This document shows positions 35,421 to 43,994 of a DNA stretch of 64,000 nt, one piece after another; position 1 is the first letter of the stretch, and each line of letters opens with the position of its first letter. The position numbers and the translations under genes are program-made. The stretch comes from Gemmataceae bacterium (lineage in GTDB: Bacteria > Planctomycetota > Planctomycetia > Gemmatales > Gemmataceae): assembly GCA_019694755.1 (NCBI GenBank), contig JAIBBI010000002.1:42763-106762 (forward strand), in the 5' to 3' direction. The notes beneath the pieces were generated by a model that ran no database searches, was not told where the DNA came from, and saw only the letters and a list, made by a program, of their open reading frames with translations.

Positions 35421-37640
35421 ATGACCTTTCTGCACCCCGCACTCCTAGCCGGTCTGCTGTTCGCCGGGGTGCCGGTGATCCTGCACCTGATTATGCGGCA
35501 GAAGCCGCAGCGCGTGCCGTTTCCCGCATTCCGCTTTCTCGCCCGCAAGGCCACGGCCAACCGCCGAAAGCTCCAACTCCGGCACCTCCTGCTGCTCCTC
35601 ATGCGGATGTTCCTGATCGGGCTGGTGTGCCTTGCGCTGGCCCGGCCCCGGATCGTGTCCGAGGCGCTGAGTCTGGCCGGCGACCGCCCCGCGGCCGTCG
35701 TGCTGATCCTCGACACGAGTCCGAGCATGGGCTACACGGTGGCCGGGCGGTCGCGACTCGACGACGCCAAGGCCCGTGCCCTCGAAGTGATCCAGGCGTC
35801 TCCCGCGGGAAGCCGATTTGCCGTGCTCGATGTTGCTGAGCCGGGCGGCGCGTGGCTGCCGAGTGCGACGGCCGCGCGCGAGCGCGTGACTCAGCGCGAA
35901 CTCTCCGAAGCGGCCGGTCCCGTCACCGACGGCATCCTCGCGGCCTATCGGCTGTACCAGGAACTCGCGACCGAGTCGGCCGACCCCGACGGGCCGCCAC
36001 CGCGATTGCTCTACGTCTTTACCGACCGCGCGCCCGCCTGCTGGGACAACTCCCGGTCCGCGGATATCGAGGCAGCCCGGGCCGCACTCGGCGACCCGAA
36101 ACCCGAATCACTGCTGATCGACGTCGGCCTCGACAAACCCGCCGACCTCGCGCTGACCGAGTTGCGCTTCCGGCCGCAGATCGTTCCGGCAAACGTCCCG
36201 GTCACGTTCGGCGTGACGGTACAATCGACCGGGCAGGACGTGGAGACTCAGATCCTCTGCCGGCTCGACGGCTCGCCTGACGTGGAGACGAAGCCGGTCA
36301 GGATCGCGGCCGGGCAATCGAAGGAGATCACGTTCACCCGCCGGGGATTGAAGCCGGGCCTGTACCGGGCCGAGGTGCGGTTGGCGACCGACGACGCGCT
36401 CGTGGCGAACAACGTCATGTATGTGTGTTTCGAGGTATCGATTCCTCGACCCGTGCTGGTCCTATGTGATCGGTCAGACGACACCGCCGACTTCGTCCGC
36501 GCCGTGAAGGCGAAGTACCCGTGCGAAGTTAAGGTAGCCGACGACCCGGCCGTGCGGGCGATGTCGCCGGCCGAACTCGCTGTGTATCGGGCCGTGGTCC
36601 TGCTCGGCGTGGCCGGCCCCGCGCGGGCGGGACTCTGGGAAAAGCTGACGCCATACGTCGCTGGGGGCGGCGGTGTGTTGATCGCCCCCGGCGGTGATGA
36701 ACTCCTACGTGCCGACTATGACCCGGCCGGCCCCGCCTGCGGCCTGATGCCCGCCCGACTCGACGAGTATGTCGCCGCCCCCGATCCCGGCGTGGTCTGG
36801 CTCGATTATCAGTATCAGCATCCCGCCATCGCGCCGTTTCGCGAGTACGCGCAGGATCCTGCCAACGGGTTCGCGGACAACCCGCCGCGGGCGACGCGGT
36901 ATTGGGCCGTCACGCCCGGTGAGGGTGCCGGGATACTGGTGCGGTACAACGACGCCGGCCGGCATCCGGCCGTGATCGAATCCGCCCTCGACCGCACCGC
37001 GAAGCGCGGGCGGGTGCTGTTGTTCACCACACCGATCGACGGCCGGCGCGACGCCAAGGATCGCTCGGCTAACGACTACTGGGAATGGTGGTTCGGCCTC
37101 GCGCTCATGAACCAGTCGATGCAATACCTGGTCGGCGGCGATGCCGACGCGGAGTTCAACCTGCCCGCAGGTCGGCCGGTGACCGTGCCGCTCCCCATCG
37201 GCGTGCGACCGGCCGCGTTTCTGCTCACGGGGCCGGGCGTCGAAGCGACGGTGCCACGGCCCGACAAGGCGACGGACCTGCGGATGATCCAGCCGCGTCG
37301 GATCGGGCAGTACACCTTGAGCACGCCCGACCGGCAATGGGTCACGGGGTTCAGCCTGAACGTTCCGGGCAGCGAGTATCAACTCACGCCGCGGGTCGGC
37401 GTCGACACGCTCAAGCCGGTGTTCGGGGCCGACGGCATCCTCGCCCCGGGCCAGACCGCACCGCTGCGCGAATCGCTGGAGCGCCGGCAGAAGCGGCCGG
37501 TGGAGCTATTCCCCTGGCTGATGCTAATCGTGCTCGCGCTGTTCGTCGCGGAGAACTGGCTGGCGAACCGCTTCTACCGGACGAAGGCAACGGCAACTGT
37601 CGAGCCAACGGCGAATGCCATCGGATCAACCAACGCCTGA
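35421..37640 (+). CDS. BatA/VWA-type membrane protein
   Basis: 739 residues. The N-terminal BatA domain begins 'TFLHPALLAGLLFAGVPVIL' with two membrane segments (about 1-25 and 55-75). A von Willebrand A domain follows, with the MIDAS-like motif 'LILDTSPSMGYT' near residue 95 (Asp-x-Ser-x-Ser). A CARDB-like beta domain and a glutamine-amidotransferase-like region ('LLGVAGPARAGLWEKLTPYV') come next, and a membrane segment lies near 700. Family proteins sit with AAA MoxR ATPases in planctomycetes; none is adjacent here. Confidence 0.78.
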   Translation: MTFLHPALLAGLLFAGVPVILHLIMRQKPQRVPFPAFRFLARKATANRRKLQLRHLLLLLMRMFLIGLVCLALARPRIVSEALSLAGDRPAAVVLILDTSPSMGYTVAGRSRLDDAKARALEVIQASPAGSRFAVLDVAEPGGAWLPSATAARERVTQRELSEAAGPVTDGILAAYRLYQELATESADPDGPPPRLLYVFTDRAPACWDNSRSADIEAARAALGDPKPESLLIDVGLDKPADLALTELRFRPQIVPANVPVTFGVTVQSTGQDVETQILCRLDGSPDVETKPVRIAAGQSKEITFTRRGLKPGLYRAEVRLATDDALVANNVMYVCFEVSIPRPVLVLCDRSDDTADFVRAVKAKYPCEVKVADDPAVRAMSPAELAVYRAVVLLGVAGPARAGLWEKLTPYVAGGGGVLIAPGGDELLRADYDPAGPACGLMPARLDEYVAAPDPGVVWLDYQYQHPAIAPFREYAQDPANGFADNPPRATRYWAVTPGEGAGILVRYNDAGRHPAVIESALDRTAKRGRVLLFTTPIDGRRDAKDRSANDYWEWWFGLALMNQSMQYLVGGDADAEFNLPAGRPVTVPLPIGVRPAAFLLTGPGVEATVPRPDKATDLRMIQPRRIGQYTLSTPDRQWVTGFSLNVPGSEYQLTPRVGVDTLKPVFGADGILAPGQTAPLRESLERRQKRPVELFPWLMLIVLALFVAENWLANRFYRTKATATVEPTANAIGSTNA

Positions 37641-37744
37641 AATCATCAGCGGGCGCGACGGCCGGCCTTTCCCGACGAAGCGCAGGACCAAGCTTTCCGA
37701 CAATAGTGATGGTCTCGGTTGGCCAGGCAATTCCGGGTTTCGCC

Positions 37745-38683
37745 TTATCCCGCGATTTCGTTCCGCTGACCACGCCATCGTCGGATCGCAAAAAGGCTGG
37801 CCATCGATCCTGCAAGAATCATCGATCCCGGTTCTGGCACGGCCGCGGTGACTTCGTGAACTGTCTCGCCACCAAAGGTATAGTTGAGGTCGAGAATCCC
37901 GGGCGCGAGTGTGGGGAACACCGAGTATTCGATTGAAATTGTCGAGGTTAGAGTGTTTACTCCACCTGTGTTGCTGACGTTGGAGAGGAAAAGACTCTGA
38001 ATGGCAGCGTCGTTGAGACCGAGTACCGGGTTGCTATGAAAGGAGAAAGTTGACCCGCTCAGGTTGTTGGAGTCCGCGAACCAATCGAAGTCGACCAAGT
38101 GGCCGGCGACAAGGCTGGATTCGGAATAGCCCGAATACCGTGCTGAGGTGTATTCACCCGTCCCGGAGGTCAGCGAGCGGAGCGACGCACCGGCAAAGAA
38201 CTTGATGGTAAACACAACCTCCGGTGTAAATGCGGAATCGAAAGTAACGCTGTAGGCAGCGGGGTCGTTACCGACCGCTACCGCCCGTGCAGTTTCTTGA
38301 CCTAAGGCTGAAGCTGCTTTTGTGATCGTGGCCGTGCTGGCGGAGTCATTCCAAAATCCTGCTCCGCCCGTCAGGGATGCAGTGGCAGTCGACGTGTAGA
38401 CGATTCCACTCAGGGTTGCAGGGGCGCTCACATTCGCCCACGGACCAATCGGTACCGGATAGGGCAGGATGGAAGGCAAAGTTACGGATGCGGCATTGAT
38501 CTGGGCTGTCGGCTTGGCGAGCGAGTTACCACCAGGACCGGCGTTGTTCGTCGTGTGTCTGCCCCGTGTGTCCTGCTCAGTTCCGCCTGTTGATGACACG
38601 ACGATATCTGCACGCACATTACCAGTGAGTGAGATCATGCTAGCGGCGAGTCCCAGAATACCGATTCTCAAAAAGTGGATCAT
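37745..38683 (-). CDS. PEP-CTERM exported protein
   Basis: 312 residues. A signal peptide ('RIGILGLAASMISLTGNVRA') is followed by a long Ser/Thr-rich beta region with no recognised domain. It ends in the PEP-CTERM sorting signal 'VPEPGSMILAGSMASLFAI' and a basic tail. It would be exported and handled by the exosortase system. The ATG at 38681-38683 (MIHFLRIGILG) gives the signal peptide directly. It shares no close similarity with the other PEP-CTERM protein at 34459. Confidence 0.75.
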   Translation of the reverse strand: MIHFLRIGILGLAASMISLTGNVRADIVVSSTGGTEQDTRGRHTTNNAGPGGNSLAKPTAQINAASVTLPSILPYPVPIGPWANVSAPATLSGIVYTSTATASLTGGAGFWNDSASTATITKAASALGQETARAVAVGNDPAAYSVTFDSAFTPEVVFTIKFFAGASLRSLTSGTGEYTSARYSGYSESSLVAGHLVDFDWFADSNNLSGSTFSFHSNPVLGLNDAAIQSLFLSNVSNTGGVNTLTSTISIEYSVFPTLAPGILDLNYTFGGETVHEVTAAVPEPGSMILAGSMASLFAIRRWRGQRNEIAG

Positions 38684-39135
38684 GATGCACCCTCGCGTGC
38701 CGCACGACTTCGGAATCAGCCACCCACAGCGGCAAATGGACGGCAGCGTGGCGTCGCACTGCGCCAATCCCACCGAAGCAGGACGCGCATGAAACCACAG
38801 TCAATCAAGCGACGATTGAAAACAGCCTTCCGCAACTGCCGCGCCGAAAACTCTGAAAACCAAGAAGCTCTTGTTTCACCAAGAGAATCTCGGGAAACCT
38901 GCAGATTGACGCCCGGTTGAGTAGCACCGAATCCTGTCGGCCGTCTGGCTAACGCCTTTCCACTGGCAAATCAGTTGTCATGATCTTGCCCAGTCTACCC
39001 ATCGTGCCGCCTTCTCGGTTCGCGCCGGATTTTCCCAAAGTTCCGGTCGCGCCGTGGCCGATTCATTCCCCGTCGGACACGGACCGAGGACCGGGTGGGG
39101 ACCCGGCAGTCGGGGCGGCGTGCGAGGGGGACACG
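38684..39135. other. Divergent intergenic region, no gene seen
   Basis: 450 bp between two outward-reading genes. No coding frame of convincing composition is present. A short hairpin (CCGGGT/ACCCGG) lies near 39094-39110, just ahead of the lipoprotein gene. Promoters of both genes must lie here but cannot be assigned. Confidence 0.4.
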
Positions 39136-40218
39136 ATGAAAATCAAAGCGAAGTCGCTCTTCTTACTCGCGGCCCTGGGCGGCGGGTGCATGTCGACCCA
39201 GAAGGTCGACCCCAATGGCATGGCCCATCAGGGCGTGGCCGGGACCGTCAAGGCGGTGCCCAATGCGGTTGGCCCTTGGGGTGAACCGGTGGCGGCCCGC
39301 GCCGGCATGAAGCCCGGCGTCGAGTCCGGCATTCGCCAGGCCTCGGCCACTTCCACCACCAATAACGACTCCGGCATCCGCCAGGTGAACTGGGGGCCCC
39401 AGACGCCGGGCGCAACACCCATCCCGGGTGCTGTCGCCGCCGTGGGCGCTCTCACCGGCGGGATGATGAACCCTTACGGTATGGGCCGGACCTCGATCCG
39501 GTTTGCGGCCCCGGCCGGCATGAAGGTCGCGTGGTACAACGGCCAGCCCGGAGCCGGCAGCTTTACCGGCACCATGGTTGAAGCCCCGGGTCGTTACAAC
39601 TTCCCGCAGGGCGCGGCCTATCGGCTGAAACTCTCCGATTTCCCGAATCGGCCGGGCCTCGAACTCTACCCGACCATGGAAGTCATCCCGGCGTCGAGCA
39701 AGACGGCCACCTTCCTCGCCCACAGCGCGGTGCCGATCAACGTCACCGAGGAAGATCTGGAACAGGTCACCAGCGGCAACTTTGTCGTGAAGGTGATCTA
39801 CCTGCCCGACCCCGCGTACCAGGATCTGACCGCCGCCGGGCCCGACGAAATCGTCAGCAGCCGACTCGAACCGGGCGTCGACCCGGTCGCCGAGGCCATG
39901 CGTCGCGGCAGCGTACTTGCGATCTTCCGACTCGGCAACATCGACCTCGAGGCGCCCAACACTCCCGGTATCGACACGCCGCCCGGCGGACCGATGGGCG
40001 GCCCCGGCCGGCCCGGCATGATGCCCCCGGGCGGTGGAATTCCTCCGGGTGGCGCGATGCCTCCGGGTGGACTGCCCCCGGGAATGACGCCGCCCGCGCC
40101 CGGCTCGCGCGTGGCCCCGGCCCCGCCGGCCATGAAGATCCCCGATGCCCCGGGTATCAAGCCCGCCTCCGCCCAGGTCTCGGCCTCGGTGGACAAAGGC
40201 TGGTTCCGGATGAAGTGA
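39136..40218 (+). CDS. Lipoprotein with Gly/Pro-rich tail
   Basis: 360 residues. The signal peptide ends in the lipobox 'LAALGGGC', so the mature protein starts at Cys and is lipidated. A low-complexity region follows, then a beta-rich domain (about 115-265, 'GMKVAWYNGQPGAGSFTG', 'VIYLPDPAYQDL'), and a tail of repeated PPGG units. The same domain is found in the next gene. The ATG at 39136 is preceded by GAGGGGG and is preferred over a longer frame that has no signal. Function is unknown. Confidence 0.7.
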   Translation: MKIKAKSLFLLAALGGGCMSTQKVDPNGMAHQGVAGTVKAVPNAVGPWGEPVAARAGMKPGVESGIRQASATSTTNNDSGIRQVNWGPQTPGATPIPGAVAAVGALTGGMMNPYGMGRTSIRFAAPAGMKVAWYNGQPGAGSFTGTMVEAPGRYNFPQGAAYRLKLSDFPNRPGLELYPTMEVIPASSKTATFLAHSAVPINVTEEDLEQVTSGNFVVKVIYLPDPAYQDLTAAGPDEIVSSRLEPGVDPVAEAMRRGSVLAIFRLGNIDLEAPNTPGIDTPPGGPMGGPGRPGMMPPGGGIPPGGAMPPGGLPPGMTPPAPGSRVAPAPPAMKIPDAPGIKPASAQVSASVDKGWFRMK

Positions 40219-40233
40219 GGACTGTCGTTTGAA

Positions 40234-40281
40234 GAAAACAGATTGCAGATTGAAGGCCCCTTCGATCTGCAATCTGTTTTC
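40234..40281. terminator. Long hairpin between the two paralogous genes
   Basis: Inverted repeat of about 22 bp with one mismatch: GAAAACAGATTGCAGATTGA pairs with TCGATCTGCAATCTGTTTTC. The loop is a few bases. It lies 15 nt after the lipoprotein stop, with CGTTTCC beyond. It is a strong structure that could terminate or attenuate transcription into the next gene. Confidence 0.6.
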
Positions 40282-40326
40282 GTTTCCGGGACTGCCTGTC
40301 GACTGATTCCTCCACCGGGTGCGACC

Positions 40327-41760
40327 ATGAACACTCTGCTATTTCTCGCCGCCACGCTGACCGCCGGCGCTCCGCCGTCGCCGCCCTCGGCGTTTTCGCA
40401 GACGATGCACGTGCAGGTCGTGGGGCCCGCCGGCCTCCGGACGACGTGGCGGCCCGGTACTCCGTCGGCGCGGGCCGTCGACGGCGCGGTCGGACTCCGG
40501 CCCGGCTATATCCATCGCGCTCAGCTCACTGGCTATGCCGACGAGCCCAACACCGTCTTCGACATCTCGATCGAGGTCCGCGAAACGCTGTTCATGCCGG
40601 TCACGCTGAACCCGGCCGACTTCCCCGCGACCATCCCCGTCTCGGCCGATGACCTCAAGCGCGTTTTGGCCGGCGGCATGATTACTAAGGTCATCTACCT
40701 CGAAGACCCGCTGACCGCCGCCCCGGAAGCGACCACGCCTGATCAGCCGTTCGAGCGGGAAGCCGCCCGCGGCGAGACGGCCTTCGAGACCGCGAAGCGC
40801 CACGGGCGGCCGATGCTCATCGCCCGACTCGGCTCGCGCTCGCTGTCGGCCGAGGAACTGATCGGCGTCGACATCGCCGGCACCCTGCAATACCCGGGCG
40901 AGCCGCTCGCGCCGCCGGCGCACCCGCCGATCCTCCAAGGCAAGCATTTCCAGTGGTGGGACCCCACGCTCGGGCCGAAGATCCCGACGGAAGAACTCCT
41001 GCCCGACGGCGGCGACATCGGCCCACGGCTGGGCATCGGCCCGGACGGCCACCTCGGCAATCTTGACGCGACCGACACCGGCATCGAATATCAGGCGGGC
41101 GGTAAGCGGCGGGCCGCGATCTCGAATCGTGTCTGTCTCTTCGCACCGCGTTTCCCGGTGATCCGCGAAGAACTTCTGCCAGCGGGTTGCGGCATCGTGT
41201 TGCCGGTCGGGCTCGCGGCCCAGGCGGCCGCTCCGGGCCTCAACCGCAAGACGCTACCCCCGCTCGTCGCCAACGGCGCGACGAACCCGGCGCTCGTCCG
41301 CAAGACGGAGCAGCCGCATGCCACGATCGTCCGTACCGCATTGCACGAGCTGGAATCGTTCCAGGGTGGGCCACTGGTGCTGGGCACGGTCGAGGGCCTG
41401 CTGGTGAAGGCGACGGTCATCGAACCGCTGACGCTGATCCAGTACCGCGACCAGTGCAAGCCGAGCGACCCGCTCGTGCTGATCAAGACGCTCGACCCGC
41501 GCGAGGCGAAGCCCGGTGACATCGTCACCTTCACGATCAAGTACGTGAATTACGGCGGGAAGCCGGCCGAGAACATCATTGTGGCCGACAGCCTGGCCTC
41601 GCGGTTGGAGTACGTCCCGGGGAGCAGTCGCGGCGACCGCCCGACGACGTTCACGTTGCAGGCCAACGAGGCGGGCAGCGCCGTTCTCCGCTGGCAGGTG
41701 GCCGGTGACCTGCCGCCGGGCCAGAGCGGCATCGTCCAGTTCCAGGCCAAGGTCCGATAG
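40327..41760 (+). CDS. Exported DUF11-domain protein, paralogous to the upstream lipoprotein
   Basis: 477 residues. A short hydrophobic N-terminus ('LLFLAATLTAGA') is probably a signal. Residues about 20-150 resemble the module of the preceding gene ('GLRTTWRPGTPSARAVDGAV', 'VIYLEDPLT'). The C-terminal 120 residues are a DUF11 beta domain ('KPGDIVTFTIKYVNYGGKPA', 'LEYVPGSSRGDRPTTFTLQA'), often found in bacterial surface proteins. It is probably cell-envelope located. The start at 40327 excludes translation of the hairpin upstream. Confidence 0.7.
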   Translation: MNTLLFLAATLTAGAPPSPPSAFSQTMHVQVVGPAGLRTTWRPGTPSARAVDGAVGLRPGYIHRAQLTGYADEPNTVFDISIEVRETLFMPVTLNPADFPATIPVSADDLKRVLAGGMITKVIYLEDPLTAAPEATTPDQPFEREAARGETAFETAKRHGRPMLIARLGSRSLSAEELIGVDIAGTLQYPGEPLAPPAHPPILQGKHFQWWDPTLGPKIPTEELLPDGGDIGPRLGIGPDGHLGNLDATDTGIEYQAGGKRRAAISNRVCLFAPRFPVIREELLPAGCGIVLPVGLAAQAAAPGLNRKTLPPLVANGATNPALVRKTEQPHATIVRTALHELESFQGGPLVLGTVEGLLVKATVIEPLTLIQYRDQCKPSDPLVLIKTLDPREAKPGDIVTFTIKYVNYGGKPAENIIVADSLASRLEYVPGSSRGDRPTTFTLQANEAGSAVLRWQVAGDLPPGQSGIVQFQAKVR

Positions 41761-41774
41761 CCTAGAATTCCGGC

Positions 41775-42599
41775 ATGGATGCGCTGGCCGACGCCGTCCG
41801 TGCCGAACCCGACGACGATCTGCCGCGACTCATCTATGCCGACTGGCTGGAGGAGCGCGGCGATCCGCGGGGCACTTTCATCCGCGCGCAGGTGGAGTTG
41901 CACCGCCTGCGCGACGGCGACCCGCAGCGGCGCGACTGGGCCGTCGCCGAATCGGAGCTGCTCGGCGAGCACGAGAATGAGTGGCTTGGTGAACTGGCCG
42001 ACGAGTTGTTCGCGTCGTGGTTTCACCGCGGGTTCATCGAAGTCCGCCTCGACGTCCGCCGGTTTGTTCAGGGGCCGCTCAACTGGCTCGACCGCCCCAC
42101 CGTGGGCAACGTTCACCTGTACGGCCCGCGCCAGATGTCACTCGAGTTGCTCAACGATCTGCTCCGCATGCCGGAGACGGCCCGGGTCCGTTCGCTGATG
42201 TTGGGCTACGAGTTTCTGCAGGATGCCGGCGCGGAGATCATCGCCCGGGCGCCGCACCTGGAGCAGGTGGTGATCCTCGATCTGGCCACCAACGGCCTGA
42301 CCGATGCCGGGGCCGTTGCGATTGCCGGGTCGACATCTCTGCCGCGCCTGGCCCACCTCAAACTTGCGAACAACCACATCGGCGATGCGGGCGCGTCGGC
42401 CCTGGCCGAGCGACCGACCATGCGAACTCTCGACCTGACGAACAACGACTTGACCTCCGACGGGGCCCTCGCGCTGGCAAAGGGTTCCGGGCTTTCGGGG
42501 CTGTGGGAGCTGATTCTGGCAGGCAACAACTTCGACGGCCGGTCGCGCGGGGCCCGGGCACTCAAGGAACGCTGGGATTACCGGGCGAAATGGCGATGA
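41775..42599 (+). CDS. TIGR02996 repeat-companion protein with leucine-rich repeats
   Basis: 274 residues. Residues 1-45 are the TIGR02996 domain ('LPRLIYADWLEERGDPRGTF'), which is expanded in Gemmata-like planctomycetes. Residues 130-255 hold at least four RNase-inhibitor-like leucine-rich repeats ('LEQVVILDLATNGLTDAGAV', 'LAHLKLANNHIGDAGASALA', 'MRTLDLTNNDLTSDGALALA'). It is probably a cytoplasmic protein-protein binding scaffold. It starts 15 bp after the preceding gene, so the two may be co-transcribed. This is one of the best taxonomic markers in the window. Confidence 0.85.
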   Translation: MDALADAVRAEPDDDLPRLIYADWLEERGDPRGTFIRAQVELHRLRDGDPQRRDWAVAESELLGEHENEWLGELADELFASWFHRGFIEVRLDVRRFVQGPLNWLDRPTVGNVHLYGPRQMSLELLNDLLRMPETARVRSLMLGYEFLQDAGAEIIARAPHLEQVVILDLATNGLTDAGAVAIAGSTSLPRLAHLKLANNHIGDAGASALAERPTMRTLDLTNNDLTSDGALALAKGSGLSGLWELILAGNNFDGRSRGARALKERWDYRAKWR

Positions 42600-42655
42600 C
42601 ACCCCGGGGCCCTACGACCGGACCCGGCGCGGGGTCCGGCACGGGGCGAACCGAA

Positions 42656-42684
42656 TTGACGCCCCCGGACACCCTAAGTAAGAT
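42656..42684 (+). promoter_or_regulatory. Candidate promoter for the tRNA-Thr region
   Basis: TTGACG at 42656-42661 and TAAGAT at 42679-42684 are spaced 17 bp; GATAAT at 42682-42687 is an alternative -10. It lies 12 bp before the degenerate tRNA and about 95 bp before the intact one. Confidence 0.5.
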
Positions 42685-42695
42685 AATTTGCCGAC

Positions 42696-42764
42696 GCCGA
42701 AGTAGCTCAACGGTAGAGCACCGCTTTCGTAAAGTGGAGGAATCGCTCGACCGATGACTCGGTA
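42696..42764 (+). pseudogene. Degenerate tRNA-Thr(CGU)
   Basis: The 5' half is intact: acceptor strand GCCGAAG, D-arm GCTCAACGGTAGAGC, and anticodon arm CCGCTTTCGTAAAGTGG with anticodon CGU. The T-arm is missing; where TTCGA should lie, the sequence is not tRNA-like, and only five acceptor pairs can form with TCGGT at 42759-42763. It shares the 12-mer GCTTTCGTAAAG with the intact tRNA downstream. Confidence 0.65.
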
Positions 42765-42778
42765 GAAACAGAACTTAC

Positions 42779-42850
42779 GCCGCCTTAGCTCAGTGGTAGA
42801 GCGATGCTTTCGTAAAGCATAGGTCCCGAGTTCGACCCTCGGAGGCGGCT
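42779..42850 (+). tRNA. tRNA-Thr (anticodon CGU)
   Basis: 72-nt cloverleaf: acceptor GCCGCCT/AGGCGGC with discriminator T, D-stem GCTC/GAGC, anticodon stem ATGCT/AGCAT with loop TTCGTAA, and T-stem CCGAG/CTCGG with loop TTCGACC. The anticodon CGU reads ACG. CCA is not encoded. It marks the left boundary of a lower-GC island with an integrase at the other end. Confidence 0.95.
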
Positions 42851-42856
42851 ATCGTA

Positions 42857-42896
42857 AACGTCGCAAGGACAACAACTTGCGACGTTTTTTCTTTTT
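42857..42896 (+). terminator. Rho-independent terminator after tRNA-Thr
   Basis: An 11-bp stem AACGTCGCAAG / CTTGCGACGTT with an 8-nt loop is followed by TTTTCTTTTTC, six bases downstream of the tRNA. Confidence 0.9.
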
Positions 42897-43476
42897 CGCA
42901 TCGGTGTCAATTCGGTGTCCAATTTCACGACCATTACGACGCCGTAGGTGATGCCGAAAATCGACGTAAGTCCCCGACGACTTTGAGCGATTTTTTGAGC
43001 CAAAAAGCCTGTATGTTACGCTGTATGTTACATCTTTCGGCCTGCCCTGACGGGCAAAGCGTGGCCTGAACCAAGCATCTTTCGAGCTTCAGAAAACCGC
43101 TTGCTCTTCTCGCTGAAACCTGGTCTGCGGCGCAGCCGAAGAAGTCGAATACTTCAGCAGTGTGCAACTGCGGCCCATCAAAGTCATTCATTTGCCTTCG
43201 AACCATCGACTCGTTGAGCGGTGAGAATCAATCGGGTTGGCTTCGCTCTACTGAATGCGACCGCCCACGAGGGGCGACGTGGCTGATGGGTGGGCAGAGC
43301 TTTTTCATTCGCCATTGACGTGAACGGGAGGCCGTCTTTGTATCGCCACCCTTTGGGTGACTCTGATTCCTGAGTTCAATTCGCAACGCATCACGATGGA
43401 ATCTGCTGGCGGTGCGCAGAAAAGCTCAAAACTTCCGTACTGGAATGTCCCGGTTTGTGCTACGTCCAGAGCCTCA
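42897..43476. other. Island left end, no supported gene
   Basis: 580 bp with no convincing reading frame; short frames on either strand lack start context and family similarity. It contains a tandem pair of CTGTATGTTAC (43009-43031). The composition is lower in GC than the sequence left of the tRNA. It may contain attachment-site or decayed gene sequence. Confidence 0.4.
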
Positions 43477-43977
43477 TCAACTCAAAACCAACATGGCGTT
43501 TTCTTTGCCCGGCACCAAGTGGGCAGCAACTTGCTCGGCCGTGAAGGTCATCCCAAAATAGCGATGTCGCTTGCCATCGGTAGTGAGTTCTAGGGTAGGG
43601 TCGTAGACTACTCCGTCCACCGCTAGCCAAGCGTGGTGCATTGTGATTAGCTTGATGCCGGTGGTGGCCATGCCCTCGCAATAGGCCACCACATCGCCCA
43701 GGGCGAGTGCCGCACGCTGGCAGTTATCGAAGCACTCTTTCGCTTTTGCCTTGGTCTTGGCAAAGTGCTTGGCCAGAATTGGGCAGCTTGAAATCTTCCC
43801 AACCGTAACAAACTCTTGGCCTTTGGCAGCGAGTTCGACCATATCGGCAACGTCGGCCGGATTGAGCCCAATTTTCATTACGAACATATCCGCCTTGAAT
43901 TTCAGGATGGATTGGAAGTCGATGTCATCAATGGTGGGCTCGGCCTTGGTACTCGACTTTGCTCTGGCCTTGGCCAT
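43477..43977 (-). CDS. Hypothetical Cys/His/Asp protein, paralogue A
   Basis: 166 residues with no signal peptide. Shares a core with the next gene: 'LAKHFAKTKAKAKECFDNCQ', 'YCEGMATTG', 'MHHAWLAVDGVVYDPTLE' and 'RYFGMTF'. The Cys of NCQ, the His of HHAW and the Asp of DPT are conserved between both and are ordered as in papain/transglutaminase-fold proteins. That assignment is inference, and no function is known. The start at 43975-43977 is chosen. The gap to the upstream paralogue's stop is only 17 bp, so they are probably co-transcribed. Confidence 0.7.
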   Translation of the reverse strand: MAKARAKSSTKAEPTIDDIDFQSILKFKADMFVMKIGLNPADVADMVELAAKGQEFVTVGKISSCPILAKHFAKTKAKAKECFDNCQRAALALGDVVAYCEGMATTGIKLITMHHAWLAVDGVVYDPTLELTTDGKRHRYFGMTFTAEQVAAHLVPGKENAMLVLS

Positions 43978-43994
43978 TTTGCGGATCTCCAGAT

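Noticed and set aside
42696..42764. Functional tRNA-Thr
   Set aside because: No T-arm and only partial acceptor pairing; called a degenerate copy.
42934..43206. 90-codon minus-strand frame in the gene-free left end of the island
   Set aside because: No recognisable domain, unusual composition, and no ribosome-binding site; too weak to call.
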